From Sphingomonas sp. PR090111-T3T-6A (lineage in GTDB: Bacteria; Pseudomonadota; Alphaproteobacteria; Sphingomonadales; Sphingomonadaceae): a stretch of DNA of 64,000 bases. A program made the position numbers and the translations under genes. Below are positions 15,637 through 24,585 of this stretch, piece by piece. Where the stretch lies: assembly GCF_000383095.1 (NCBI RefSeq), contig NZ_AORL01000021.1, forward strand, positions 744,001 through 808,000, given 5' to 3'. Numbering within the stretch: position 1 is the first letter of the stretch; the number at the start of each line of letters is the position of its first letter. The notes beneath the pieces were generated by a model, which was not told the DNA's origin, did not search any database, and saw only the letters and a program-made list of their open reading frames with translations.

Positions 15637-16251
15637 CTATTGCTGGCTCTCGATAGCCTTGATCCGGTCCAGATGGGCCTGCACCTTCGGCTTGATCTCG
15701 GCGGCAGCGGTCTTCAGCGAGGCCACGTCCCCCTTGTCCGCGTAGAGCGTCATCAGCGACAGCGCCTTCTCATGCGCGTCCACCTGCTGGCTCGTATATT
15801 CCTTGTCGAAATCCGCGCCCGCCTTCTTGCGAAGATCGTCGAGTTTCCCGGCCTGATCGTCGGTCAGTGTCGGGTCCGGCGTGATCGCCGGCTGCGCCTC
15901 TGCGGCGGCTTTCTTGATCTTCGCCGTTGAGGCTGTGTGATCCTCGATCATCATCGAAGCGAAGCTCTTGAGATCGGTGGAGGTGGCCCTGCTCCGCGCG
16001 AGCTTCGCCGAGGCAATCTCGAACGCGTCGCTCTTCGCCGCCTTGTCCGCGAACTCCTGCCCGCTGGGCGCAGGTGTCACCGTTTCCTTCACGCTGCCGG
16101 CGGCGTTGGCGATCATGCTTCCGGTCGCCTCCGAGACGTTCGTCACGCTATTGCCGGCTGCCGACGCCTGCTCGTTCGCCTTGGGGCCGCATCCGGCCAG
16201 CGTGCACGCAAGCGCCGCAAGGGCCACCGTCGCCATGGTTCCACGCATCAC
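15637..16251 (-). CDS. DUF4142 lipoprotein
   Basis: A 204-residue protein with a lipobox (TLAGC, Cys about 21) after a short hydrophobic signal, so it is probably a membrane-anchored periplasmic lipoprotein. A Ser/Thr/Ala linker (about 25–65) leads to the DUF4142 four-helix domain, with the characteristic SFASMMIEDHTASTAKIKKA and DKEYTSQQVDAHEKALSL segments containing conserved Asp-His and His-Glu pairs, as in ferritin-like bundles. The function of the family is unknown; it is often linked to stress regulons. A second DUF4142 gene is at 39850–40371 beside an ECF sigma factor. The gene here stands alone. Confidence 0.85.
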   Translation of the reverse strand: MMRGTMATVALAALACTLAGCGPKANEQASAAGNSVTNVSEATGSMIANAAGSVKETVTPAPSGQEFADKAAKSDAFEIASAKLARSRATSTDLKSFASMMIEDHTASTAKIKKAAAEAQPAITPDPTLTDDQAGKLDDLRKKAGADFDKEYTSQQVDAHEKALSLMTLYADKGDVASLKTAAAEIKPKVQAHLDRIKAIESQQ

Positions 16252-16515
16252 ATTCTCCCGTTGAATTTGGCCGAGCCTTCCGGCGTCCGCGCAATCCTTG
16301 CGGGGGGAACGTCTCGATCGGGCGGCGTGTCCCTCGCTCCATCACATCAGCGCGGCGGCTCGTCCCAAAGCACGCCCGAACGATCAGACCGATAAAGCCG
16401 TCCGCTGATCCCATCCGCAGGAACCCCGGCGCATCTGCCGCGCTTCGGCCATGGCGAAGCACCGGGACGGAATTCCGAAGGCCCGCAAGAAGGCCTCCAG
16501 ACTTTGGAGGATGCC

Positions 16516-16950
16516 ATGAAGATCAGTGCATGCATGACGAGGGACGTCCGGATCGCCGATCCGGCCGAGACGCTACAGGAAGCAGCACGGGCGATGGCCG
16601 AGCTGGACGCGGGCTTTCTGCCCGTGGGCGAGGGCGACCGGCTGATCGGTGTCATCACCGACCGCGACATCGTCATACGAGGCGTCGCCAATGGCCGGGC
16701 CTCGGATACCACCGTCCGCGAGGTGATGAGCCCCGACGTCCGTTATTGCTACGCCGACGATAGCTGCGTCGACATCCTCTACAACATGGCCGACCTTCAG
16801 GTGCGGCGCCTGCCCGTCGTCGATCGGGACAAGCGGCTGGTGGGTATCGTGTCGATCACGGATCTTGCCACCAACGGCGAAAGCTCGCTCGCGGGCGAGG
16901 CCCTCACACAGATCGCCCGGCCGAGCGAATATCACTCTCAATCCGTATAG
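16516..16950 (+). CDS. CBS-domain protein
   Basis: A 144-residue protein made of two CBS repeats: CMTRDVRIADPAETLQEAA to VITDRDIVIRGVANG (about 5–60) and VMSPDVRYCYADDSCVDIL to LVGIVSITDLA (about 72–122). CBS pairs bind adenine nucleotides and act as energy or ionic sensors. No catalytic domain is fused. The ATG at 16516 is 5 bp after GGAGG; the TTG used by the longest frame lies upstream of that site. The gene is isolated. Stand-alone CBS proteins of this type are often stress-induced in Alphaproteobacteria. Confidence 0.88.
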   Translation: MKISACMTRDVRIADPAETLQEAARAMAELDAGFLPVGEGDRLIGVITDRDIVIRGVANGRASDTTVREVMSPDVRYCYADDSCVDILYNMADLQVRRLPVVDRDKRLVGIVSITDLATNGESSLAGEALTQIARPSEYHSQSV

Positions 16951-17404
16951 CGCCCGCCGAATGAGGAGTTGACCATGTGGAAGGACGCCATCGCCCTTCG
17001 CCCTAATCATCTGAAAATCCTTAGGATTTATGGAAAACTCCCGCTCCACGGCGTGGCGCGACGAAGCCACCGCGGCCCTGATCGAACCGCAGGGCGATCA
17101 TGTCGTCGGTCGGGCGAGCGCATGGCATCCGCCGAGCCTTGAAAGCGGCCCCCTCCTCAGGCCGGAACAAGCCGGACGGCATTCGGCTCGACCATATCAG
17201 ACGAATCCGTTACCCCTCGCGCAATAAATCTCCACACCATTCGCTGTTACCAGCAAGAAGACATGCTCATATCCAGAATACTAACCAAACATGGAATCGC
17301 TCCTGATGAAATCGTTCTATCTAAAAGTGCAAATGGATAAGAAATGACGGATTGTCCCCCGAACGCGCAGGAAACGACCGCCGTTCGGCTCACTCCACGA
17401 GGTT
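16951..17404. other. Intergenic region without a clear gene
   Basis: This 454-bp gap contains only doubtful short frames. ATG 16975 has a good ribosome site (GAGGAG) but gives 55 codons of atypical, Arg-rich sequence. ATG 17263–17340 encodes 25 residues (starting MLISRILTKHGIAPDEIVLS) in a locally AT-rich stretch and could be the end of a decayed gene. Neither has supporting context. Confidence 0.4.
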
Positions 17405-18616
17405 TCAGGCGGGATCGGCCGAGGGGGATCGCACATGCTCAGGCCGCACACCCAGACCGATGACCCGGGCGGGAATCCGGCGGAGGAGTTCGATGCGGTC
17501 GAAGGCCCGGAGCGCAAGCGGCGGCTCGCCGTTGCCATCCTGACGCCGAAGCGTCGGCTCGATGATATGATCCTGCGCGAATTTCTGCATCGCCTGAGTG
17601 AAGCGCACGGCCCACGCACGGCGATCGCGCACGAGATGGAGCAACGGTTCGACGTCCTCGCCTTTCGCCATCGGCCCGGCGAGCAGATTGGCGGCCGCGA
17701 CGGCATCCTGGATGGCGAGGTTGATGCCCACGCCACCGATCGGCGACATCGCATGGGCGGCATCGCCGATCACGAGAAGCCCCGGCCGATGCCACCGTTC
17801 AAGCCGGTCCACCGTGACCGTGAGGAGCTTCACGTCGTCCCAGCTTCCAACGCTATCGGCAACGCGCTGCGTCTCGGGCCCGACGGCCCGGACTCGCTCG
17901 AGGAAGCGGTCGAGCCCTTCGGCCTGGATTTGCGCTCCCCGTCCCTTTGGGAACACGAACCCCACCTGATAGTAATCGCCCCGATCGATCAACACGCAGA
18001 TGCGCCCCCGATCGAATACGCCCATGCTGTGATTGGCCTCTCCCCGCGCCTTCGCGATGCGGAACCAGAACACATCCATGGGAGCGCCGATCTCAGTCGC
18101 AGGGAGGTTCGTGCGATGTGTCGAATCCCGGCCGTCGGCGGCGATGACGAGCCGTGCACGGATGCCTGCTCCGTCGCTGGTCCTGACGCCGACGACGCGC
18201 CCGTCCTCCTCGACCAGTTCTCGCCCGGCGCATGACTGGCGCAGCGTGAACGTGGGATGACGCCGCGCCGCATCCGCCACGAAGTCGAGAAAATCCCATT
18301 GCGGCATCAACGCGATGAAGGGCGCGGGGACAGGCAGGTGCCGGAAGTCGGCGATCCTGATGTCACGTCCGAATATCCGCCCGCCCAGTTCATCGATCCG
18401 CTGATGAGGACGGGCGAGCAGGCCTTCGAGCAGCCCGAGTTCATGGAAGACGGTCAGCGTCGACGGATGCACCGTGTCTCCCCGGAAGTCGCGGAGAAAG
18501 TCGGCATGTTTCTCCAGAACCGTCGTCCGCACGCCAGCCCGCGCGAACAGCAGGCCTGCCATCATGCCGGCCGGTCCTCCGCCGATGATGACCACGTCGG
18601 TGTTCGTGTCGCTCAT
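17405..18616 (-). CDS. FAD-dependent monooxygenase (PHBH/UbiH-like)
   Basis: A 403-residue flavoprotein of the aromatic hydroxylase superfamily. The N-terminal dinucleotide motif is VVIIGGGPAGMMAGLLFARAG (about 7–27), the middle DG motif is VIAADGRDSTHR, and the FAD-ribityl motif is VIGDAAHAMSPIGGVGINLA (about 285–304). The start at 18616 gives the usual N-terminus; a longer frame upstream adds nothing conserved. Members hydroxylate or oxidise aromatic or quinone-like substrates with NAD(P)H and O2. The substrate here is unknown; it is not clearly in an operon. It is divergent from the M28 peptidase gene at 18740. Confidence 0.85.
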   Translation of the reverse strand: MSDTNTDVVIIGGGPAGMMAGLLFARAGVRTTVLEKHADFLRDFRGDTVHPSTLTVFHELGLLEGLLARPHQRIDELGGRIFGRDIRIADFRHLPVPAPFIALMPQWDFLDFVADAARRHPTFTLRQSCAGRELVEEDGRVVGVRTSDGAGIRARLVIAADGRDSTHRTNLPATEIGAPMDVFWFRIAKARGEANHSMGVFDRGRICVLIDRGDYYQVGFVFPKGRGAQIQAEGLDRFLERVRAVGPETQRVADSVGSWDDVKLLTVTVDRLERWHRPGLLVIGDAAHAMSPIGGVGINLAIQDAVAAANLLAGPMAKGEDVEPLLHLVRDRRAWAVRFTQAMQKFAQDHIIEPTLRRQDGNGEPPLALRAFDRIELLRRIPARVIGLGVRPEHVRSPSADPA

Positions 18617-18739
18617 TGCGCTCCCCTTCGCTGCCATATGACAACGTCGCGGCTTACCGGTTCGAGCCATATTAGCGGAAATCGCGCGACACGGCCCGTT
18701 CCCAAATCATAAGCCGATGGGGTTGCGGATACGGCGCGC

Positions 18740-20071
18740 GTGAAACACACAAGCGTAATGAAACAGCCCCTGCTCGCCCTGCTCCTCGTCGCCGCCGCGC
18801 CTGCCCCCGCGCCGGACCCCGCGGCTCTCCACGCCACGATCGCCAAGCTGGTGAGCTTCGGCACGCGCCATACGCTCTCCACGACGACGGACCCGGCACG
18901 GGGAATCGGCGCAGCCCGCCGCTGGGCTGCGGGACGGTTCACGGAAATCGGCCGCACCTGCGGCGATTGCCTCGCGGTCGAGACCATCGGCACGACCACC
19001 TCCGGACCCCGCGCACCCAACGGCGTCCGCGTGGAAGATGTGATCGCGATACAGAAAGGCACGGGCGATCCGGATCGGGTCATCATCGTGCAGGGCCATA
19101 TCGACAGCCGCGTCAACGACGTGATGGACGCCACCACCGATGCGCCCGGCGCGAATGACGACGCCTCCGGTGTGGCGCTGGTGATGGAGGCCGCCCGGCT
19201 GCTCTCCCGCGAGAAATTCCCCGCGACGATCGTCTACGCCGCGCTTTCGGGCGAAGAGCAGGGTCTCTGGGGCGGCAAGCTGCTGGCGGATACCGCCAAG
19301 GCGCGCGGCTGGAAGGTCGCGGCGGTGCTCAACAACGACATCGTCGGCAACACCCATGGCATCGGCGGCGAGCATGTCGACGATCGGGTGCGCGTGTTCA
19401 GCGAGGGCATCGAGACGGCCGCGGATGCCGCGGGCGTGAAGCAGCAACGGGCGATCGGCGGCGAGGATGACTCGCCTTCCCGCGCGCTGGCGAAGGCGAT
19501 CGTGCGCGTCGCCGGCGCGAACAAGGCCATCGGGCTCGACGTGGTGGCCGTGCGCCGCCCCGATCGTTTCCAGCGCGGCGGCGATCATATCCCCTTCCTG
19601 GAGGCTGGCTATCCGGCGGTGCGCTTCAGCGAAGCGACCGAGGATTATGACCGGCAGCACCAGACGATCCGCACCGAGAATGGTCGCCGCTATGGCGATA
19701 CGATCGAGTTCGTCGACTTCCCCTATCTGGCGCGCGTGACGGCGCTCAATGTCGCGGTCATCCGCGAGCTGGCCAGCGCGCCGGCTGCCCCGGCCGGCGT
19801 GTCGATCGCAGGCGCGCTCAGCGATGATACCCATGTCAACTGGCGCCCCGTGCCCGGCGCCGCCGGCTATAGAGTGCGCTGGCGGCGCGCGGACGGCTTC
19901 GCCTGGACCGACCAGCGCGACGTGCCGGCCTCCGCCACGTCGCTCGATCTCGCGCACGTCAATATCGACGATCACTTCTTCGGCGTGTCGGCGCTCGGCG
20001 TGACCGGCACGGAGAGTCTCGTCACCTTCGCCGGCGTGCCTCCGCGCCCGGCGCCGGGGAGCAGCAAATGA
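18740..20071 (+). CDS. M28-family zinc aminopeptidase
   Basis: A 443-residue exported peptidase. The signal peptide is short (MKQPLLALLLVAAAPAPAP; Met7 is an alternative start). The peptidase unit has the M28 metal ligands in VQGHIDSR, PGANDDASG, ALSGEEQGLWG, NNDIVGN and the final His in DRQHQTI, arranged as in di-zinc aminopeptidases. Residues about 350–435 form a fibronectin type III-like C-terminal domain (THVNWRPVPGAAGYRVRWRR). It probably releases N-terminal residues from periplasmic peptides. Its stop overlaps the acetamidase/formamidase start by 4 bp, so the two exported proteins are translationally coupled. Confidence 0.9.
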   Translation: MKHTSVMKQPLLALLLVAAAPAPAPDPAALHATIAKLVSFGTRHTLSTTTDPARGIGAARRWAAGRFTEIGRTCGDCLAVETIGTTTSGPRAPNGVRVEDVIAIQKGTGDPDRVIIVQGHIDSRVNDVMDATTDAPGANDDASGVALVMEAARLLSREKFPATIVYAALSGEEQGLWGGKLLADTAKARGWKVAAVLNNDIVGNTHGIGGEHVDDRVRVFSEGIETAADAAGVKQQRAIGGEDDSPSRALAKAIVRVAGANKAIGLDVVAVRRPDRFQRGGDHIPFLEAGYPAVRFSEATEDYDRQHQTIRTENGRRYGDTIEFVDFPYLARVTALNVAVIRELASAPAAPAGVSIAGALSDDTHVNWRPVPGAAGYRVRWRRADGFAWTDQRDVPASATSLDLAHVNIDDHFFGVSALGVTGTESLVTFAGVPPRPAPGSSK

Positions 20072-21090
20072 AGAAAGCCCTTCTGGCAACGGCCCTCCTC
20101 GCGCTCGCGCCGATGCCGGCGACCGCCGCGACCTATGAGCTGGCCCCGACGCCGCAGACGGTCGCCTGGGGGCATTATGACGCCAGCTCGAAGCCGGTGC
20201 TCACCGTCAGGTCCGGCGACACGGTGGTGGTCCACACGCTGCTCACCAACAGCCCGGCCGGGCTCGCCAAGGCGGGCGTGGCCCCCTCCGACATCGAGCC
20301 TGCGCTCAAGGCCGTGTTCGACGGCGTGCCGCAATCGGAGCGCGGACCGGGCGGCCATATCCTCACCGGCCCGATCGCGATCGAGGGCGCCGAGATCGGG
20401 GATACGCTGGAGGTCCGCATCCTCAAGATCGATCTGGCGATCCCCTATGCCTACAATGCCTTCCGCTACGGCGCGGGCTTCCTGACCGACGATTTTCCCT
20501 ATGCGCGGATGAAGATCATACCGCTCGACCGGCAGGCGATGATGGCGCGGTTCGGGCCGGGCATCGACATACCGCTCCACCCCTTCTTCGGCAGCATGGG
20601 CGTCGCCCCGCCCGCCGCCTTCGGCCGCTACGACAGCGCCCCGCCCACGATCAACGGCGGCAACATGGACGACAAGGCGCTCGTCGCCGGAACGACCCTG
20701 TTCCTGCCCGTCCATGCGCCGGGTGCGCTGTTCCAGGTCGGCGACGGCCATGCCGGCCAGGGCAATGGCGAAGTGGACATCACCGCGCTCGAAACCTCGC
20801 TGACCGGGACCTTCCAGTTCATCCTGCACAAGGGCGAAAAATCGACCTATCCGCGCGCGGAGACGCCCACCCACTATATCGCGATGGGCTTCGACGACGA
20901 TCTCAGCAACGCCACCCGCAAGGCGCTGCGGAACATGATCGACTTCCTCGTCGCCACCAAGGGCATGACCCGCGACGACGCCTATATGCTGATCAGCGTG
21001 GCGGGCGATGTCGAAGTCACCGAGCTGGTCGATCGCAACAAGGGCGTGCATGTGATGCTCGCGAAAAATCTCTTCACGCGCCGCCCATGA
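20068..21090 (+). CDS. Acetamidase/formamidase-family protein, exported
   Basis: A 340-residue protein of the FmdA_AmdA family with a signal peptide (cleavage after MPATAA). Family features include LTVRSGDTVVVHTL, GGHILTGPIAIEGAEIGDTLEV, FGSMGVAPP, NGGNMDD and FLPVHAPGALFQVGDGHAGQGNGE (split by the fold into the metal site). Family enzymes hydrolyse short amides such as formamide. Export is unusual for the cytoplasmic enzymes but common among relatives fused or paired with peptidases. A perfect hairpin at 21099–21126 follows the stop. Confidence 0.87.
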   Translation: MKKALLATALLALAPMPATAATYELAPTPQTVAWGHYDASSKPVLTVRSGDTVVVHTLLTNSPAGLAKAGVAPSDIEPALKAVFDGVPQSERGPGGHILTGPIAIEGAEIGDTLEVRILKIDLAIPYAYNAFRYGAGFLTDDFPYARMKIIPLDRQAMMARFGPGIDIPLHPFFGSMGVAPPAAFGRYDSAPPTINGGNMDDKALVAGTTLFLPVHAPGALFQVGDGHAGQGNGEVDITALETSLTGTFQFILHKGEKSTYPRAETPTHYIAMGFDDDLSNATRKALRNMIDFLVATKGMTRDDAYMLISVAGDVEVTELVDRNKGVHVMLAKNLFTRRP

Positions 21091-21098
21091 CATCCGGC

Positions 21099-21126
21099 AA
21101 GCCTCGCACAGCGTCGTGCGAGGCTT
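21099..21126 (+). terminator. Hairpin terminator after M28–amidase operon
   Basis: AAGCCTCGCAC (21099–21109) pairs perfectly with GTGCGAGGCTT (21116–21126) across a 6-nt loop. Only a short CGGTTTG follows, so the U tract is weak. It begins 9 bp after the amidase stop. Confidence 0.6.
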
Positions 21127-21157
21127 CGGTTTGAGCCATCGAGGAGGAGGAGGAGGT

Positions 21158-21682
21158 ATGGGTCCGACATCCGAAGCCACGCGGCCCGCGCCGCGACGCG
21201 GTTCGCTCCGCAACGCGATCGTGGAAGCCACGATCGCGGCCGGCACGCTGGATATCCTCTCGGCCTTCGGGTTCGCAGGCCTGGCGGGCATGGGTCCGCT
21301 CGCCGTCCTGCATTTCGTCGCAAGCGGCCCCTTCGGCGACAAGGCGCTCCAGGGCGGTGGCTGGGCCATCATGGGGATAGCCGTCCACTATGCGATCATG
21401 GCGTGCATGGTGACCGCCTATGCGATGTACGCGCGGCGAGCGCCTGTGCTCGTGCGTCACCCAGTGTTCGCGGGCCTCGGCTACGGCGTCCTCCTGTGGA
21501 TCGTGATGTACTGGATCGTGAGGCCGCTCCGCTGGCCGGACATGCCGCTCCCGCACACGGCCTATGGCATCGGCAACGCGCTGTTCTCGCACTGCATTCT
21601 CGTCGGCCTGCCCATCGCGCTCATCATGTCTCGTGCCTTGCGCGGCGTTGGGGCCGCTCTGCCTTCCGGCGGTCAGGACTAG
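21158..21682 (+). CDS. Four-helix membrane protein of unknown function
   Basis: A 174-residue protein from the ATG at 21158, preceded by a long GAGGAGGAGGAGG purine run that serves as ribosome site. A polar, Arg-rich N-terminus is followed by about four hydrophobic segments: TIAAGTLDILSAFGFAGLAG, GWAIMGIAVHYAIMACMVTAY, VFAGLGYGVLLWIVMYWIV and ALFSHCILVGLPIALIMS. A His in each of AVHYA and ALFSHC may be functional. I do not recognise the family with certainty. It lies between the amidase terminator and a regulator gene and appears to be transcribed alone. Confidence 0.7.
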   Translation: MGPTSEATRPAPRRGSLRNAIVEATIAAGTLDILSAFGFAGLAGMGPLAVLHFVASGPFGDKALQGGGWAIMGIAVHYAIMACMVTAYAMYARRAPVLVRHPVFAGLGYGVLLWIVMYWIVRPLRWPDMPLPHTAYGIGNALFSHCILVGLPIALIMSRALRGVGAALPSGGQD

Positions 21683-21762
21683 GCGCGGGCGGAGAGAATA
21701 TAATCACCTGATACTCGGCCGATGGCGACTATGGTAAGAAGCGTCCTTCCACGGGGGATCGC

Positions 21763-23358
21763 ATGGCCGCGACGCGCATCGATCTTGGGCTGGCTCCGTC
21801 AATCCGTCTCGGCGGGTTGACCCTGACCCCGGCCACGCGCGCCATCCGGCGGGACGACGGCGCGCAGGAGGTGATCGAGCCGCGCGTGATGCAGGTACTG
21901 CTGGCGCTGGCCGACGCACGCGGAGAGATCGTTCGCCGTGAGGACCTCACCGAATGTTGCTGGGAAGGCCGGATAGTCGGCGAGGACGCGATCAATCGCG
22001 TGCTTTCCCGGCTGCGGCGGGTGGCCGAGGGTATCGGCCGAGGCTCCTTCCGGATCGAGACGATCACGCGGATCGGCTACCGGCTTGTCGAACTGGGGCC
22101 TACCATCGAGGAGACGGCCACCAGACGCTCGATCCTCGGGCTGACGGGACCGCGCTTCGGTAGAGACGAAGCGATCTCGATCGCCCGTCCGACACGCCGG
22201 GCCGTGCTGGCGGGCGCGGCCGCTGGCAGCCTGATGCTCGCGGGCGGCGCGTGGTGGGGCTATGGCCGATGGCCCCTCCCCGCCTCCGCCCGCGAAGCGA
22301 TGGAGCGCGGCATGCATGCGTTCAGGCTCCTGACGCTTGACGATCTCAGCACCGCGGTCGCCGCCTTCCATCAGGCGACCGAACTGGCGCCTCGTGCAGC
22401 CGGGCCCTGGGGCAGCCTCGCGCTGGCCTATCGCTGGCTTTACTGGTTCACCCATGGGCAGGAGGCCAGCCTCAATGCCCAGCGCGCGCGGGATGCCGCC
22501 GGGAAAGCGCTTCGCCTTGATCCCGACAATGGCGACGCTCAGGCCACGCTGGCGACGCTGCAACCCCAGTTCCGCAACTGGCTGGCTTATGACGCTGCCA
22601 GCAAAACCGTCTTCGCGCGCCATCCCGATCAGGTGGGCATCGGCCTGCTCCATATCGATCTGATGTCGAACGTCGGCCGCATCCATGAGCTTAACGCCGT
22701 CACCCGGCGGCTGGTGAGCAGAGACCGGTCCTGGCCCTGGCTCTATAGCTGCCTCGTGTGCAGCAACTTGTGCCTCGGCCGGCTTGATGACGCCGATGCC
22801 GCCAGCGATTACGCCTTCCAGCAATGGCCGCGCCATGTCGGCACATGGTTCACGCGGCTGCTCCTGCTAACCTATTCGGGCCGCGCAGCCGCCGCGCTCG
22901 CGATGGTGGAGGACGAGGAGCATCGGCCGACCGGCCTGCCGGACTGGGACTTCAATCTGTCTGCCGCCGAGGCCCGCGCGCTCATGACGCGGTCGAAAGC
23001 GGATATCGATGCTGCGGCCGCGCTCTATTGGAACTGGGCGCACCAGGCGGTGGGCGTAGCGGAGAACGCCGTCCGTTTCTTCTCGGCGGTGGGGCGGCTG
23101 GATGATGCACTGGCGATTTTGAACGCGCTCTATTTCAACCGCGGATTCGATGTGGGGAATCGATCCTTCGGCAAGGAGCAGGGCCTCTATTCGGAACGGC
23201 GTAACCGGCCCACCTGGATGCTCTGGTTGCCGTCCATGGCTGGCCTGCGCGCCGATCCGCGGACGGCATCGATCATCCGGGAAATCGGGCTGACCGATTA
23301 TTGGCGCAAATCGGGCAACCGGCCCGATTTCCCGATCGCCGGCTTCACCGCGACCTGA
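21763..23358 (+). CDS. Winged-helix (OmpR/CadC-type) membrane regulator with TPR-like domain
   Basis: A 531-residue protein. Residues about 15–110 form an OmpR/PhoB-type winged helix (IEPRVMQVLLALADARGEIV, DLTECCWEGRIVGEDAINRV, IETITRIGYRLV). A single membrane segment follows (AVLAGAAAGSLMLAGGAWWG, about 147–166). The C-terminal about 350 residues are helical repeats that resemble TPRs (DLSTAVAAFHQATELAPRA, DAAGKALRLDPDNGDAQATL). This CadC-like layout implies a periplasmic sensor coupled directly to DNA binding without a kinase. Neither target nor signal is visible. It is convergent with the methyltransferase gene ending at 23383. Confidence 0.85.
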   Translation: MAATRIDLGLAPSIRLGGLTLTPATRAIRRDDGAQEVIEPRVMQVLLALADARGEIVRREDLTECCWEGRIVGEDAINRVLSRLRRVAEGIGRGSFRIETITRIGYRLVELGPTIEETATRRSILGLTGPRFGRDEAISIARPTRRAVLAGAAAGSLMLAGGAWWGYGRWPLPASAREAMERGMHAFRLLTLDDLSTAVAAFHQATELAPRAAGPWGSLALAYRWLYWFTHGQEASLNAQRARDAAGKALRLDPDNGDAQATLATLQPQFRNWLAYDAASKTVFARHPDQVGIGLLHIDLMSNVGRIHELNAVTRRLVSRDRSWPWLYSCLVCSNLCLGRLDDADAASDYAFQQWPRHVGTWFTRLLLLTYSGRAAAALAMVEDEEHRPTGLPDWDFNLSAAEARALMTRSKADIDAAAALYWNWAHQAVGVAENAVRFFSAVGRLDDALAILNALYFNRGFDVGNRSFGKEQGLYSERRNRPTWMLWLPSMAGLRADPRTASIIREIGLTDYWRKSGNRPDFPIAGFTAT

Positions 23359-23382
23359 TCCGCTCGCCGACGGCCGGATCGA

Positions 23383-24372
23383 TCATTCCCCTTGCGGCGA
23401 TACCCCGTTTTCCGAGCGGCGCCCGATGACGAGAAACAGCCCCCCTTCTCCTGCAAGAACACGCGCCCAGCCGATCTGCACCAGCCATTCTTCCAGCCAC
23501 CAGCCGCCGGGCTGGGACGAGAAGAGGCCGTCTTCCTCGTCCTCGTGCAACAATGCGCTGGGAAAGGCGCGGACATATTCGACCGCATTGGCGCGGAACC
23601 AGCGCCGCACCTCTCCGAGCGTATGACGGTGCTCCTCCGGGTGGCGATATTGATCGCGCAGCCATGCCTCGCGCCGCTCGGGTTCGGCGGCGCGATCGGC
23701 CAGCACCGGATCGCCTGGTATCCAGCGCTCTCGGCTCAGCCGGGCGACGACGCGGCGTAGGCGCAACGGCAGGCGCGCGGCGGCATTGTAGAGGCCGATC
23801 ACGATCATCCCGCCCGGCCGTGCCAGCCGCGCCACGCGTGAGAAGGCACCGCGCGGGTCCCGCGTATGGTGGAGCACGCCCGAGCAATAGACGACGTCGA
23901 ATGCCTCTTCTCTCAAGCCCGGCCGCACTAGATCGCTCTCGACGAACAGCACGTCCTCGATCCCGAAGCGCCGCGCCGCATCCGCGCCCAGCAGCAGCGA
24001 GGCACGGGTGAGATCGGCACCGATCACGACGCGGTCGGCCCGGGCGAGATAGAGGCTCATCTGCCCCGTCCCGCAGCCGACTTCGACGATGCGCGCATCG
24101 CCGGGGATGGCGGCATCGAGCATCCGCGCGAACGGGCTCCGGCTGGCCCGCGCCCTTAACCAGTCGAGCGTGGCATGCGGCGGATAACCGGGGAAAGGCG
24201 CCTCCGCATAGAATTGGCGGACAGCCTCCGTCCGCGCGTCTCCCGGAAGGCGGAGCGCCGGCACCCCGTTGGGCGCATCGAAGGCCGCGCCGCAGCGCCC
24301 GCAACGCCAGCCAGCCGACAATGGCCCGCCGCAGACCGGGCATGCGAGCAGCGCCCGGAATCGATCGTCCAT
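23383..24372 (-). CDS. Class I SAM methyltransferase with N-terminal zinc ribbon
   Basis: A 329-residue protein. Residues 1–50 hold a Trm112-like ribbon with paired cysteines (ACPVCGGP and CGRCGAAF). The SAM fold follows: VEVGCGTGQMSLYLA (about 94–108), the acidic loop VIGADLTRAS, and FDVVYCSGVLHHTRDP. The C-terminal part (about 200–329) is specific to this protein. It probably methylates a small molecule. It directly abuts the DUF5989 gene (no intergenic base) and is the last gene of the carbamoyltransferase operon, on the minus strand of the type III PKS cluster. Confidence 0.85.
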   Translation of the reverse strand: MDDRFRALLACPVCGGPLSAGWRCGRCGAAFDAPNGVPALRLPGDARTEAVRQFYAEAPFPGYPPHATLDWLRARASRSPFARMLDAAIPGDARIVEVGCGTGQMSLYLARADRVVIGADLTRASLLLGADAARRFGIEDVLFVESDLVRPGLREEAFDVVYCSGVLHHTRDPRGAFSRVARLARPGGMIVIGLYNAAARLPLRLRRVVARLSRERWIPGDPVLADRAAEPERREAWLRDQYRHPEEHRHTLGEVRRWFRANAVEYVRAFPSALLHEDEEDGLFSSQPGGWWLEEWLVQIGWARVLAGEGGLFLVIGRRSENGVSPQGE

Positions 24373-24585
24373 TTAGAAGATCGAATAGACGAAGGGAGCC
24401 AGCGCCTCGACACTCGCGGCCAATGTCAGCACGACGCCGGTCAGGCAGAGAAAGACGACCAGCGGGATCATCCAGCGCCGGCCGCTCCCGCCTCGCCACA
24501 GCCCCTGCGCGAGATCGGCAGTGGTGCCGAAGCTGCTGCCGAAGACGATCAACTGCCGCCTGATACGGCCACTTTTCCTGATCAT
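24373..24585 (-). CDS. DUF5989-like small membrane protein
   Basis: A 70-residue protein starting MIRKSGRIRRQLIVFGSSFG. The first half is basic; one membrane segment follows (WMIPLVVFLCLTGVVLTLAA, about 38–57). GGAGGAGG lies 5 bp before the ATG. Small DUF5989 proteins commonly accompany NodU/CmcH-type carbamoyltransferases, exactly as here: the start overlaps the carbamoyltransferase stop by 4 bp, and the stop abuts the methyltransferase start. Probably a membrane partner of the carbamoyltransferase; the family has no established function that I know of. Confidence 0.75.
   Translation of the reverse strand: MIRKSGRIRRQLIVFGSSFGTTADLAQGLWRGGSGRRWMIPLVVFLCLTGVVLTLAASVEALAPFVYSIF

Noticed and set aside
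16975-17142. 55-codon ORF with a good GAGGAG site in the gap after the CBS gene
   Set aside because: Protein is Arg-rich and unlike a real small protein after the first about 30 residues; no context or repeat supports it.
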